Of a DNA stretch of 44,673 nt, positions 31,766 to 40,572 are shown one piece after another (position 1 is the first letter of the stretch; each line of letters opens with the position of its first letter). The notes beneath the pieces are model-generated. The model had not been told where the DNA came from. It did no database searches and saw only the letters and a program-made list of their open reading frames with translations. Location of the stretch: positions 1-44,673 of the forward strand of contig JACOUI010000255.1 in the NCBI GenBank assembly GCA_016177915.1. The letters run 5' to 3'. The stretch is from Planctomycetia bacterium (lineage in GTDB: Bacteria > Planctomycetota > Planctomycetia > Pirellulales > S012-138). A program made the translations under genes and the position numbers.

Positions 31766-34456
31766 TTAGCTCGTCATCGGGTTGGGCTTTCCCGGGTCGA
31801 TGCCCAGCTCGCAGACGGCCGCTGCCACGCGCGCCGCGTCGAATTTGCCAAGCTGCGACAGCCGATGGAGCGCCGCCACGGCCACCGATTCGGCGTCCAC
31901 CTCAAAAAACCGCCGCAGGGCCGGCCGCAGGTCGCTGCGCCCGAAACCGTCGGTCCCCAGGGCGAAGACCCCGCCGGGAACAAACGGCGCAATCTGCTCG
32001 GGCACCTGGCGGACGTAGTCGGAGGCGGCAACGAACGGTCCCGCCGCTCCATCGACGATGGTTTCCAGGTACGACCGCCGCGGCGGTTGGTCGGAGTGGA
32101 GCATGTTCCAGCGGCGGCAGGCCAGGGCGTCGCGGCGAAGCTGCGTGTAGCTGGTGACGCTCCAGACGTCGCTGGAGACGCCGTACTTCTCCGCCAAAAT
32201 CTCCTGCGCCCGCAATACGGATCGCAGGATCGCCCCGCTGCCCAAAAGCTGCACGCGCGGCGCGCTAGCGCCCGCTTCGGCGCTCTTCAGCTTGTACATG
32301 CCGCGAACGATCCCCTCTTCGGCCCCGGAGGGCATCGGCGGGTGCGGGTACGGGTCGTTTTCCAGCGTGATGTAATAAATCGCGTCCTCGCCGTCCTGAT
32401 ACATCCGCTTGAGACCGTCGAGGATGATGACCGTCGTCTCGTAGGCGTAGGCCGGGTCATAGGGCCGGACCGTCGGATAGGCCGAGGCAAAAAGCAGGCT
32501 GTGGCCGTCCTGGTGCTGCAGGCCCTCGCCGTTGAGCGTGGTACGGCCGGCGGTGGCGCCGAGCAGAAAGCCGCGGGCGCGGCTGTCGCAGGCGGCCCAG
32601 ATCAGGTCGCCGATCCGCTGGAAGCCGAACATCGAGTAGAAGATGAAAAACGGGATCATGGGGACGCCGTGCGTGGCATAGGCCGTGCCCGCCGCGATGA
32701 ACGAGGCCATCGAGCCGGCCTCGGTGATCCCTTCCTCGAGAAGCTGCCCGTCCTTGGCTTCCTTGTAGAAGGTGAGGCTCTTGGCATCGACCGGCTCATA
32801 GAGCTGGCCGGCGTGCGAATAGATGCCGATCATGCGGAACAGGCCCTCCATGCCGAAGGTCCGCGATTCGTCGGGCACGATGGGCACGACGTACCGGCCG
32901 ATTTCCTTGTCGCGCAGGAGCTTCATCAGAAAGCGGACGAAGCCGAAGGTCTCCGACCAATCGTCGCCGCCGCTCCCTTGGATCGTGTCGTGGTCGCGGA
33001 AATCGTCGAGCGTGGGCGCCTTGAGAGAAGGGGCCTTCCGCGGCGGGCCGCCTGGAATGCTTCCGCCGAGCGCCTGGCGGCGCTCGACGAGGTATTTCAT
33101 CTCCGGAGAATCTTCCGGCGGCCTATAGAACGGGGCCTTGGAGACGTCCTCGTCGGAAATGGGGATGCCGAACCGCGTGCGAAACTCGCGCAGCTCGTCC
33201 TCGTTGAGCTTCTTCTGCTGATGGGTGATGTTCCGGCCTTCGCCGGCCTCGCCCAGGCCGTAGCCCTTGATCGTCTTGGCGAGGATGACGACGGGCTGGT
33301 CGGCTTCCACGGCGGCCTTGTAGGCGGCGTAGACCTTCTCGGGGTCGTGGCCGCCGCGGCGGAGCTTTTGCAGCTTCTCGTCGGAAAGGTGAGCGACCAT
33401 TTCCAGCAGTTCGGGATACTTGCCGAAGAAATCGCGGCGGATGAAGTCGCCGTCGCTGACCACGTATTTCTGGTACTGGCCGTCGACGACCTCGCCCATC
33501 CGCTTGACGAGGAGGCCGTGTTCGTCCTTTTCCAGAAGTTGGTCCCAGTCGTCGCCCCAAACCACCTTGACGACCTTCCAGCCTGCGCCGCGGAAGATGG
33601 CCTCCAGCTCCTGGATGATCTTGCCGTTGCCGCGCACGGGTCCGTCGAGGCGCTGCAGGTTGCAGTTGACGACGAAGATCAGGTTGTCGAGATGTTCGCG
33701 CGAGGCAAGGGTGATGGCGCCGAGGGATTCCGGCTCGTCGCACTCGCCGTCGCCCAGGAAGGCCCACACCTTCCGCCCCTCCGTGTTCTTGATGCCGCGG
33801 TCGGTGAGGTACTTGTTGAACCGCGCCTGGTAGATGGCCATGATCGGCGAGAGGCCCATCGAGACGGTGGGAAACTCCCAGAAGCCGGGCATGAGCCAGG
33901 GGTGCGGGTAGCTGGAAAGGCCGCCCCCGGCGATTTCCTGGCGGAAGTTCTTAAGCTGCGATTCGCTGAGTCGGCCTTCGAGGAAGGCCCGGGCGTAAAT
34001 TCCCGGCGAGGCATGGCCCTGAAAGTAGACGCTGTCGCCGGAGAAGCCGTCCTCGCCGCGGCCGCGCAGGAAATGGTTGAAGGCGACTTCGTAGAGCGTC
34101 GCGCAGGAGGCGAAGGTCGAGATGTGGCCGCCGATCCCGTCGTGCTCGGTGTTGGCCCGCGAGACCATCGCCATCGCGTTCCAGCGGAGGATGCTCTTGA
34201 TGCGGCGTTCCAGCTCGCGGTTGCCGGGGTACGGCGGCTGCTTGTCGACGGGGATGGAATTGATGTAGGGCGTGTTGGCGGAGAAGGGAATTTCGACGCC
34301 GCGGCGATAGGCTTCCTCCTCGAGGACTGAAAGCAGAAAGTTGACGCGCTGCGGGCCGCGGCTTTCCAGCACGTACTTGAGCGACTCCAGCCACTCGCTG
34401 GTTTCCGTGGGGTCGAGGTCGTTCTTCCGGCCGTAGGAGGGATCGACGACAGCCAT
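31766..34456 (-). CDS. aceE: Pyruvate dehydrogenase E1 component, homodimeric type
   Basis: An 896-residue thiamine-diphosphate enzyme that decarboxylates pyruvate and acetylates the lipoyl group of E2. The start MAVVDPSYGRKNDLDPTE is used; the ORF-track form adds 82 unlikely residues. Visible features: ANTEHDGIGGHISTFASCAT (substrate channel His residues), the ThDP motif GDGECDEPESLG to FVVNCN, AKTIKGYGLGEAGEGRN, and the C-terminal domain with EGITEAGSMASFIAAGTAYA and LNGEGLQHQDGHSLL. Length matches E. coli AceE (about 887). The neighbourhood has lpdA (36.6-38.0 kb, opposite strand) but no aceF. Confidence 0.96.
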   Translation of the reverse strand: MAVVDPSYGRKNDLDPTETSEWLESLKYVLESRGPQRVNFLLSVLEEEAYRRGVEIPFSANTPYINSIPVDKQPPYPGNRELERRIKSILRWNAMAMVSRANTEHDGIGGHISTFASCATLYEVAFNHFLRGRGEDGFSGDSVYFQGHASPGIYARAFLEGRLSESQLKNFRQEIAGGGLSSYPHPWLMPGFWEFPTVSMGLSPIMAIYQARFNKYLTDRGIKNTEGRKVWAFLGDGECDEPESLGAITLASREHLDNLIFVVNCNLQRLDGPVRGNGKIIQELEAIFRGAGWKVVKVVWGDDWDQLLEKDEHGLLVKRMGEVVDGQYQKYVVSDGDFIRRDFFGKYPELLEMVAHLSDEKLQKLRRGGHDPEKVYAAYKAAVEADQPVVILAKTIKGYGLGEAGEGRNITHQQKKLNEDELREFRTRFGIPISDEDVSKAPFYRPPEDSPEMKYLVERRQALGGSIPGGPPRKAPSLKAPTLDDFRDHDTIQGSGGDDWSETFGFVRFLMKLLRDKEIGRYVVPIVPDESRTFGMEGLFRMIGIYSHAGQLYEPVDAKSLTFYKEAKDGQLLEEGITEAGSMASFIAAGTAYATHGVPMIPFFIFYSMFGFQRIGDLIWAACDSRARGFLLGATAGRTTLNGEGLQHQDGHSLLFASAYPTVRPYDPAYAYETTVIILDGLKRMYQDGEDAIYYITLENDPYPHPPMPSGAEEGIVRGMYKLKSAEAGASAPRVQLLGSGAILRSVLRAQEILAEKYGVSSDVWSVTSYTQLRRDALACRRWNMLHSDQPPRRSYLETIVDGAAGPFVAASDYVRQVPEQIAPFVPGGVFALGTDGFGRSDLRPALRRFFEVDAESVAVAALHRLSQLGKFDAARVAAAVCELGIDPGKPNPMTS

Positions 34457-34649
34457 GGGCGGCCTCCGGGGAGCGTTGCGGCGGGAAGATGGATGCGTAC
34501 ACGATGTGCGGGCGCGGCGCGGGCGGTCCATTGGAAATCTACCCGTGGCGCAGTGAATCGGAAAGGGCCGACGAGCTTGACGCGCGACGGACGCGCACTG
34601 CGACGGCCGCGCCCTACAACGCCGCCGCCCTGCCGGGTACGATTCATGC

Positions 34650-35441
34650 ATGCACCCGCGCGAAACGCTTTCCGAACTGGCCGGACTCTTGCAGCAGGGC
34701 AAGCTGTCGCTGGAGGGCTTTTTGGATCGGGCGTGCGACGCGGGCGTCGCCGTGCTGCCGGAGTCGCAGGTCGACGTCGACCGCCAGCGGCGGTGCGGCT
34801 TTCCGGAGGTCGTCTACGGCCAGGGAAAAACGCCGCAGGCGATCGAGGCGATCTTCCGCGTGCTTTTGGAGAACGACACGGACGTGCTGGCCACGCGCAT
34901 CGATGAGAAGCACGCGGGCTATCTCGCCGGCAAGTTCCCCACGGGGCGCTACAACGCCGCGGCGCGGACGTTTCGCATTCCTCGGCCCGACGCCGACGCC
35001 GCCCCGCCGCAGGGCCGCGTTGTGATCGTGACCGCCGGCGCCGGCGACCGGCCGGTGGCCGAGGAGGCCCTGGAGACGGCGCGGTGGATGGGAACGGAAG
35101 CGTCGCTCGTCTATGACGTGGGCGTGGCCGGGCCGCAGCGGCTTATTGCCCATCTGGAAACGCTGCGCGCGGCCGACGCGATCGTCGTGGTGGCGGGCAT
35201 GGAGGGGGCGCTGGCGAGCGTCGTCGGCGGGCACGTGGCCTGCCCCGTGATCGCCGTCCCCACGAGCGTCGGCTATGGGGCGAGCTTCGGCGGCGTGGCG
35301 GCGCTCTTGGCGATGATCAATAGCTGCGCCGCGAACGTGTCGGTCGTGAACATCGATGCGGGCTTCAAGGGGGGCTACGTGGCCGCGATGATCGCCCGCG
35401 CGTCGGCCCGCGCCAAAGTTGCGAAGGACGCCGCCCCATGA
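34650..35441 (+). CDS. larB: LarB, nickel-pincer cofactor biosynthesis carboxylase
   Basis: A 263-residue protein related to PurE (AIR carboxylase) that makes pyridinium-3,5-dicarboxylate mononucleotide from nicotinic acid adenine dinucleotide, the first step of the nickel-pincer nucleotide cofactor. Features: DVDRQRRCGFPEVVYGQGKT, LATRIDEKH, TAGAGDRPVAEEALETARWM, VVVAGMEGALASVVGGHVAC, VIAVPTSVGYGASFGGVAAL and NIDAGFKGGYVAAMIAR, all close to the family consensus. LarC and LarE are not in the window. Its stop overlaps the nnrD start (ATGA). Confidence 0.94.
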   Translation: MHPRETLSELAGLLQQGKLSLEGFLDRACDAGVAVLPESQVDVDRQRRCGFPEVVYGQGKTPQAIEAIFRVLLENDTDVLATRIDEKHAGYLAGKFPTGRYNAAARTFRIPRPDADAAPPQGRVVIVTAGAGDRPVAEEALETARWMGTEASLVYDVGVAGPQRLIAHLETLRAADAIVVVAGMEGALASVVGGHVACPVIAVPTSVGYGASFGGVAALLAMINSCAANVSVVNIDAGFKGGYVAAMIARASARAKVAKDAAP

Positions 35442-36301
35442 CGGACCCGCTGCCCAAACTGCCCGCCCGGCGCCCGGACTCCCACAAGGGCGACTTTGGC
35501 ACGGCGCTCTTGATCGGCGGCAGCCGCGACATGCCGGGGGCGATCGCACTGTGCGGAATGGGAGCGCTGCGGAGCGGGGCGGGGCTGGTGCGGCTGGCCG
35601 TGCCGTCGGCTTGCCATTCGATCGTGGCTTCGTTCGAGCCTTCTTACATGACGGCGGCGCTGGCCTGCGACGCCGACGGCAGGATTTCAGCGGCGGCGCG
35701 AGATCGTTTGATGGAACTCGTTGCCCACTCCACGGCCGTGGCCATCGGGCCGGGCATGGGACGGTCCAAGGAACTCGACGAACTGGTCGCCGACCTCTAC
35801 ATGCACGTTGCGCTACCGATGATCGTCGACGCCGACGCGCTCAATGCGCTTTCGGGCAAGCCCGCGGCGCTGGAAAAACCCGGCGGGCCGCGCATCCTGA
35901 CGCCCCACCCTGGCGAATTCGCGCGGCTCGCGGGCGTGACGACGGCCGAAGTGCAAGCGAAGCGGCAGACGCTGGCCGAGACGTTCGCCGCCTGGTCCCA
36001 CGCCATCGTGGTCCTCAAGGGATACAAGACGCTGATCACCGACGGCAAGAAAACCGCCGTCAACGAGACGGGAAATCCCGGCATGGCCACCGGCGGCACC
36101 GGCGACGTGCTGACGGGCGTCATCACGGCCCTGGTCTGCCAGAAGCTGGCGCCGTTCGACGCAGCGCATTTGGGGGTACACGTTCACGGCCTGGCCGCGG
36201 ACCGCGTCTCGGCCGAGCGCGGCACGCACGGCATGATCGCCCGTGACATTGCGGAGTTTCTTCCGGAGGCGTTTTTGCACGTCAAGCGCAGCCCGGCATG
36301 A
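35438..36301 (+). CDS. nnrD: ADP-dependent NAD(P)H-hydrate dehydratase
   Basis: A 287-residue repair enzyme that dehydrates the S form of damaged NAD(P)H hydrates using ADP. Ribokinase-like fold: HKGDFGTALLIGGSRDMPGA, GALRSGAGLVRLAVP, AIGPGMGRS, IVDADALNAL, LTPHPGEFARLAGV, and the nucleotide site NPGMATGGTGDVLTGVI with the catalytic Asp. No epimerase (NnrE/YjeF N-terminal) domain is fused. It overlaps larB and the following 60-residue ORF by 4 nt each, so the three genes form one tightly coupled unit. Confidence 0.95.
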   Translation: MTDPLPKLPARRPDSHKGDFGTALLIGGSRDMPGAIALCGMGALRSGAGLVRLAVPSACHSIVASFEPSYMTAALACDADGRISAAARDRLMELVAHSTAVAIGPGMGRSKELDELVADLYMHVALPMIVDADALNALSGKPAALEKPGGPRILTPHPGEFARLAGVTTAEVQAKRQTLAETFAAWSHAIVVLKGYKTLITDGKKTAVNETGNPGMATGGTGDVLTGVITALVCQKLAPFDAAHLGVHVHGLAADRVSAERGTHGMIARDIAEFLPEAFLHVKRSPA

Positions 36302-36480
36302 GCAACGTCAACCCAAGAGAGCGCGAAGAAGCCCGCGGCTGGTCCGTCTGTCGGCAGGACGACAACGGGAACCGGTTTGTGGTGGCGACGCGACTGGGGC
36401 GGGAGGAGGCGGAGAAGCTCGCGGCGGAACTGGAATCCCGCGAACACAAGCAGACGTATTGGGCAGACGAAAACGCGTAG
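36298..36480 (+). CDS. 60-residue protein, unknown
   Basis: A 60-residue charged protein starting in an ATGA overlap with nnrD, which argues that it is real. The sequence (WSVCRQDDNGNRFVVATRLG, then REEAEKLAAELESREHKQTYW) suggests a small two-strand plus helix fold, somewhat like SPOR-type or single-module proteins. No function is assigned. Its stop codon TAG is the first three bases of a dispersed repeat (TAGGGCGGGCGGCCCGCCTG). Confidence 0.75.
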   Translation: MSNVNPREREEARGWSVCRQDDNGNRFVVATRLGREEAEKLAAELESREHKQTYWADENA

Positions 36481-36535
36481 GGCGGGCGGCCCGCCTGCCG
36501 TATTTTCGTGGGGCAGGCGTCTCGCCTGCCGCTTC
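36478..36535. repeat. GTAGGGCGGGCGGCCCGCC-type repeat, copy 2 (contains the small-ORF stop)
   Basis: Two hairpins, GGCGGGCGGCCCGCCTGCC and GGGCAGGCGTCTCGCCTGCC, separated by GTATTTTCGTG. It matches the repeat at 30152-30208 in reverse order. The TAG of the 60-residue ORF is its first three bases. Confidence 0.8.
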
Positions 36536-36562
36536 TGAATCGCGGTCAAGTTTTATGTCAAC

Positions 36563-36590
36563 ACCGGGGGGCTGACGCCCCCCGCTCGCC
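36563..36590. repeat. GGGGGGCTGACGCCCCCC hairpin before lpdA
   Basis: A perfect 7-bp GC stem (GGGGGGC/GCCCCCC) with a TGAC loop, followed by CGCTCGCC, ending 12 nt before the lpdA ATG. It could be a terminator-like or translation-affecting structure; it also looks like another dispersed repeat. Confidence 0.75.
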
Positions 36591-36602
36591 ATTGGGAGCG
36601 TC

Positions 36603-38009
36603 ATGCACACGCAGCTTCTCGTTCTCGGTGCCGGGCCTGGCGGATATGCGGCGGCGTTTCTGGCGGCCGACAAAGGCCTGCAGGTGACGCTTGTGGACGC
36701 CGACCCGCGCCTGGGCGGCACGTGCCTCCTCCGCGGCTGCATTCCGTCCAAGGCCCTGCTGCACGTGGCCAAGGTGATGCACGAGGCTGGCGGGCTGCGC
36801 GAGTGGGGAATCGATTTCCCGGCACCCGCGGTGAATATCGATCTGCTTCGCACCCGCAAAGAGAAAGTGCTCAACACTCTCGCAAATGGTCTCAAGCAAC
36901 TGGCGAAGCAGCGGAAAGTGAACGTCGTCACGGGCCGGGGGCGGTTTGTCAACTCGAGCACGCTGGCCGTGGATCGGATCGCCGAGCCATTCACCTTCGA
37001 TCACTGCATCCTGGCCACCGGCTCGACGCCGGCGAAGATTCCCGCGTTCGACCTCAACAGCCCGCGCGTGATGGACTCGGCCGCTGCGCTCGATCTGCCC
37101 GACGTGCCTGCGTCGCTCCTGGTCTTGGGGGGCGGGTACATCGGCCTGGAACTGGGGACGGTGTTTGCCACGCTCGGCTCGAAGGTGACGGTCATCGAGT
37201 TGACGGAGGGACTCTTGCCGGGCGTTGATCGCGACCTGGTGAAGCCTCTTTCGGGGCGGCTGGAAAAGTTGTTTGCGGCGATCCGTCTTGAGACGAAAGT
37301 GCTGCGGCTCGAGGACCGCGGCGAGGGGATCGACGTCACCTCAGCCGGCGCCGGCGGGGAGCGGACGGAGCGGTTTGAGCGCGTGCTCGTTTCGGTGGGG
37401 CGAAAGCCGTGTACCGCAGAAATCGGCCTGGAGAAGACGCAGGTGCGGCTCGATCAGCGCGGGTTTGTCATCGTCGACGCGCAGCGGCGCACGGCGGACC
37501 CGCACATCCTGGCGATTGGCGACGTGGCGGGCGAGCCGATGCTGGCGCACAAGGCGACGCACGAGGCGAAGGTGGCCGTCGAGGCGCTGGCCGGCGAGCC
37601 GGCGTCGTTCGATCCCGTCGCCATCCCGGCCGTCGTCTTCACCGACCCGGAGATCGCCTGGGCCGGGCTGACGGAAGGGCAGGCCAAAGAGCAAGGCCGG
37701 CAGGTCGCCGTCGCGCGGTTCCCCTGGGCCGCGAGCGGCAAGGCGCAGTCGCTCGGTCGGACCGAAGGGATGACGAAAATCCTCTACGACGGCGAGACGG
37801 AGCGCGTGTTGGGCCTTGGGATCGTGGGCGCGAGCGCGGGCGACCTCATTGCGGAGTGCGTCCTGGCCCTGGAGATGGGCTGCACGCTGCGCGACGTGGC
37901 CGAAACGATCCACCCGCACCCGACGCTGGGCGAGACGGTGGGGATGGCGGCGGAGATGCCGCTGGGTCTGGCGACGGAGATTTACCGGCCGAAGCGCAAC
38001 ACTCCGTGA
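36603..38009 (+). CDS. lpdA: Dihydrolipoyl dehydrogenase
   Basis: A 468-residue FAD flavoprotein that reoxidises dihydrolipoyl groups of 2-oxoacid dehydrogenase complexes with NAD+. The FAD fold is LLVLGAGPGGYAAAFLAAD, the redox-active disulfide GGTCLLRGCIPSKALLH, the NAD fold LLVLGGGYIGLELGTVFATLG, then HILAIGDVAGEPMLAHKATHE and the active-site base HPHPTLGETVG of the partner subunit. It is full length. It lies with aceE in one locus, so it is a candidate E3 of the pyruvate dehydrogenase complex; E2 (aceF) is not here. Confidence 0.96.
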   Translation: MHTQLLVLGAGPGGYAAAFLAADKGLQVTLVDADPRLGGTCLLRGCIPSKALLHVAKVMHEAGGLREWGIDFPAPAVNIDLLRTRKEKVLNTLANGLKQLAKQRKVNVVTGRGRFVNSSTLAVDRIAEPFTFDHCILATGSTPAKIPAFDLNSPRVMDSAAALDLPDVPASLLVLGGGYIGLELGTVFATLGSKVTVIELTEGLLPGVDRDLVKPLSGRLEKLFAAIRLETKVLRLEDRGEGIDVTSAGAGGERTERFERVLVSVGRKPCTAEIGLEKTQVRLDQRGFVIVDAQRRTADPHILAIGDVAGEPMLAHKATHEAKVAVEALAGEPASFDPVAIPAVVFTDPEIAWAGLTEGQAKEQGRQVAVARFPWAASGKAQSLGRTEGMTKILYDGETERVLGLGIVGASAGDLIAECVLALEMGCTLRDVAETIHPHPTLGETVGMAAEMPLGLATEIYRPKRNTP

Positions 38010-38106
38010 CGTCGTCGTCGCGCTTTGCGTCCGTCGGCGCGGGGTTGCCGAGCACGCGGAGAAGAAACACGGTACAATACACAAGGACTCGCGCAGGAGA
38101 GAAACT

Positions 38107-38373
38107 ATGACTCCCGTCCTCAGCGACGAACAACGACAGGCGATTGCGGAGGGGCACGGAGCGCCGGTCTTCGTTCTCGACACTCTGTCGCAGTCGCAAT
38201 ATGTGCTCTTGCCGGCAGCGGCGTACCAGCGCATTCGCTCGCTCTTTGGCGGCGACGATCCGTTCGACATCAGCGAGACGTACGTCATTCAAGATGAGGC
38301 CGCCGACAAGGCGTGGAGCCACCCTGAGGACGCCGCCTACGACGACTACGACGCCCACCGCCAACAACCATGA
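38107..38373 (+). CDS. Antitoxin-like protein of a MazF-type module
   Basis: An 88-residue acidic protein directly upstream of a MazF/PemK-like toxin, overlapping it by 4 nt (ATGA). Sequence: MTPVLSDEQRQAIAEGHGAP then VFVLDTLSQSQYVLLPAAAY, and a C-terminal acidic tail (DDPFDISETY, AYDDYDAHRQQP). It does not look like the AbrB/MazE N-terminal domain. The position, size and acidic tail fit an antitoxin. A strong ribosome-binding site (AGGAGAG) precedes the ATG. The ORF-track start is 97 codons too early. Confidence 0.78.
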   Translation: MTPVLSDEQRQAIAEGHGAPVFVLDTLSQSQYVLLPAAAYQRIRSLFGGDDPFDISETYVIQDEAADKAWSHPEDAAYDDYDAHRQQP

Positions 38374-38723
38374 GCGTCAGCCGCGGCGACATCGTGCTGG
38401 TCGATATGCCGTTCGCCCAGGGCGGCGGTTCGAAGATAGGTCCGGCGCTCGTCGTGCAAGCGGACCGCAGCAACACTCGCCTGACGAACACAATCGTGGC
38501 CGCGGTCACCCGAAACACCAGCCGCGTCCGCGAACCGACACAGCTATTGATCGAATTGGCGACGCCCGCCGGTCAACAATCGGGCCTGCTTGCCGATTCA
38601 GCCGTGACGTGCGAGAACCTCTTCACGGTCAGTCAGCAGTTCGTTCGGCGCACGATCGGCAGCCTGTCGCCGCAAGCGATGCGGCAAATCGACGACTGCC
38701 TCAAGGCGGCACTGGGTCTGTAG
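38370..38723 (+). CDS. MazF/PemK-like endoribonuclease toxin
   Basis: A 117-residue protein with the MazF/CcdB fold signatures: SRGDIVLVDMPFAQGGGSKI, GPALVVQADRSNTRLTNTIV, and LLADSAVTCENLFTV. The conserved R-G-D/E-I-V-x-V start, the R-P/G-A-L-V-V-Q strand and the late S-x-V-x-C-x-N pattern are all present (R is replaced by G at one point). MazF toxins cleave single-stranded mRNA at short motifs. It is translationally coupled to the upstream antitoxin. Confidence 0.88.
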   Translation: MSVSRGDIVLVDMPFAQGGGSKIGPALVVQADRSNTRLTNTIVAAVTRNTSRVREPTQLLIELATPAGQQSGLLADSAVTCENLFTVSQQFVRRTIGSLSPQAMRQIDDCLKAALGL

Positions 38724-38739
38724 CGAGAATCGTGCGCGC

Positions 38740-40377
38740 TCAAATCCGGATGAAGATCTTCCGCCACCACATCCACACGCAGATGAGCCACAGCACGCAG
38801 AGCACCAGCAGCGATTCCCAAAACGGGCCGTAGAAATTGTCGCTCACCGCGCGGCCCCAGAAGTCGTAGCCCGCGGCCTTGCCGATCGCGACGGCGTGGA
38901 ACTTGAGCGTGGCCGCGGTCCAGGGCTTGATGAGCTGCGCCAGGCAGTAGATGGCGATCGAGTTGAGACCCACGACCGCCAGTGGAAAGGCCAGCTTCCG
39001 CCAGCCCCAGCCGTCGATCACGCCGTAAAAGAGCGCGAAAATCACCATCGCCCAGCCCGCGCTGTACACCGTCCAGGTCGGCGTCCAGATGCGCTTCACG
39101 GCCGGGCCAAAGGTCCACGTCGCCTGCGGAATGAGCCGCCGCAGCGCGTCGGGCCAGACGGTCGTGTCGACGGCCATGGCCACGAGGATGCAGACGATGC
39201 CGCCCAGGAAGAGCCAGCGGAAATTGCTAAAGGGCGTCTCGCGCCGGCGGAACAAGAGCTGGCCGGCCATCAGGCCGAAGATCATCGTGGCGATCGAGGG
39301 CACGAAGTTGAGCGTCTGGTAGCCGCCGTCATTGACCCAGAATTGCTTGTCCTTCCAGGGCTTTTCGTGGCGCGGGAAGACGTTGAGATACTTGCGGTCG
39401 AAGTCGGCGGCGGCGTTGGTGTGTTTGTTCCAGTGCGCCGCCAGGCCCGTGAATTGGTCCCAGTCTTTCTCCGCCAGCGGCCCCGCGCGGGCCGAGCCGT
39501 CCTTGGGGTTGATGGTTTGCCGGTAGGCGATCACGTCGTCGCGCTCGGCCGGCTTGGGCGCGTACTGGAAGAACCACCACCAGTAGCCGCCCAGGATGGC
39601 GGCGATCACGGCCAGGTGCAGCCACCAGCCGCGATTGCAGAGGACCCAGACGACCATGTAGCCCAGGCCGATCTGCGTGAGCACGTTGACGAACGTGAAG
39701 TTCGTCTGCGGGCCGGAGTTCGACGACAGGAACACGCCGAGCAGGATCAGGATGACGCAGCGCAAGACGGCGTGCAGGAAGCGGCGAATCCAGAAGTGCC
39801 CCTCGGCCTTGCGGCGGGACTCGGCAAACGGGATCGCCGCCCCCACGATGAACATGAACGACGGCTGGATCAGGTCCCAGAACGAGCAGCCGACCCAGGA
39901 GACGTGCTCGAACTGGTAGGCCAGCGTATTCCAAAGCTGCGGCCAGAACCGGCCGAGCGTCGTGCCGGCGTGCTGCTGCAGAACTTCCTGATGGTCCCGC
40001 ACGATCCTGGCAAAGCCGAAGCCGCCGGAGATCATCGCCAGCATGACGAAGCCGCGATAGGCGTCGAGCGAGACGAGACGGGTCGTCGGGCGGACGGCCG
40101 GCGCGGCGGGCGACACTTCGCGGATTTCGCGGCTAGGCAGTGGCTGGGCGTAAGGGTATCGCTTAGGCAGCATCGCCGACGCGGGCTGACCGGATGTCGG
40201 GGCGGAGGCCGACTTGACAGGCGCGGGCGTGACCGGGGCCAACTTGAAGGCCTCTTTCGCGCCGCTTGTCGGCGCGCCGGATGCGGGAGTAGGGCCGGGC
40301 GGGGGACCGAGGTTGGCCGGTGGGGGTCCGATCGGCTTGGGCAGGTCCGGCGAAGTGGATGAGTCGGTCGCAGCCAT
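38740..40377 (-). CDS. DUF5009/NagX-like membrane acyltransferase
   Basis: A 545-residue integral membrane protein. After a Pro/Ala-rich leader of about 80 residues comes RLVSLDAYRGFVMLAMISGG, the R-x-x-S-x-D-x-x-R-G start typical of heparan-alpha-glucosaminide N-acetyltransferase-like and DUF5009 proteins. About ten membrane segments follow, with FIVGAAIPFAESRRK and AVVGLNSIAIYCLAQLI, ending WMWWRKIFIRI. The family transfers acyl groups across the membrane to sugars; the substrate here is unknown. The long cytoplasmic leader is unusual. Start at MAATDSSTS. Confidence 0.85.
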   Translation of the reverse strand: MAATDSSTSPDLPKPIGPPPANLGPPPGPTPASGAPTSGAKEAFKLAPVTPAPVKSASAPTSGQPASAMLPKRYPYAQPLPSREIREVSPAAPAVRPTTRLVSLDAYRGFVMLAMISGGFGFARIVRDHQEVLQQHAGTTLGRFWPQLWNTLAYQFEHVSWVGCSFWDLIQPSFMFIVGAAIPFAESRRKAEGHFWIRRFLHAVLRCVILILLGVFLSSNSGPQTNFTFVNVLTQIGLGYMVVWVLCNRGWWLHLAVIAAILGGYWWWFFQYAPKPAERDDVIAYRQTINPKDGSARAGPLAEKDWDQFTGLAAHWNKHTNAAADFDRKYLNVFPRHEKPWKDKQFWVNDGGYQTLNFVPSIATMIFGLMAGQLLFRRRETPFSNFRWLFLGGIVCILVAMAVDTTVWPDALRRLIPQATWTFGPAVKRIWTPTWTVYSAGWAMVIFALFYGVIDGWGWRKLAFPLAVVGLNSIAIYCLAQLIKPWTAATLKFHAVAIGKAAGYDFWGRAVSDNFYGPFWESLLVLCVLWLICVWMWWRKIFIRI

Positions 40378-40572
40378 GGCTTTCTCCTGCGTCTGGCCCG
40401 AGATCGGCCAGCGCGCACGCAAAGCGCCCGGCGCGCCGGCTTGGCCCCTATTTCAGATTACCCCATTGGGCGGGCCGGGGGGAGAAGAAACGCGCCGTTG
40501 GCGGATGTTACGCGAAGCCGACGACGTTTCGAAATGGACGCGGATGAGACGGATTGGGTGGATGGGCGCGGA

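Noticed and set aside
31865-34330. 821-aa plus-strand ORF
   Set aside because: Antisense shadow of aceE, with no family signature.
36566-36583. GGGGGGC-TGAC-GCCCCCC as an intrinsic terminator of the small ORF
   Set aside because: No U-tract follows on either strand, so it is listed as a repeat/hairpin only.
38896-40362. 488-aa plus-strand ORF
   Set aside because: Antisense shadow of the DUF5009 membrane protein gene.
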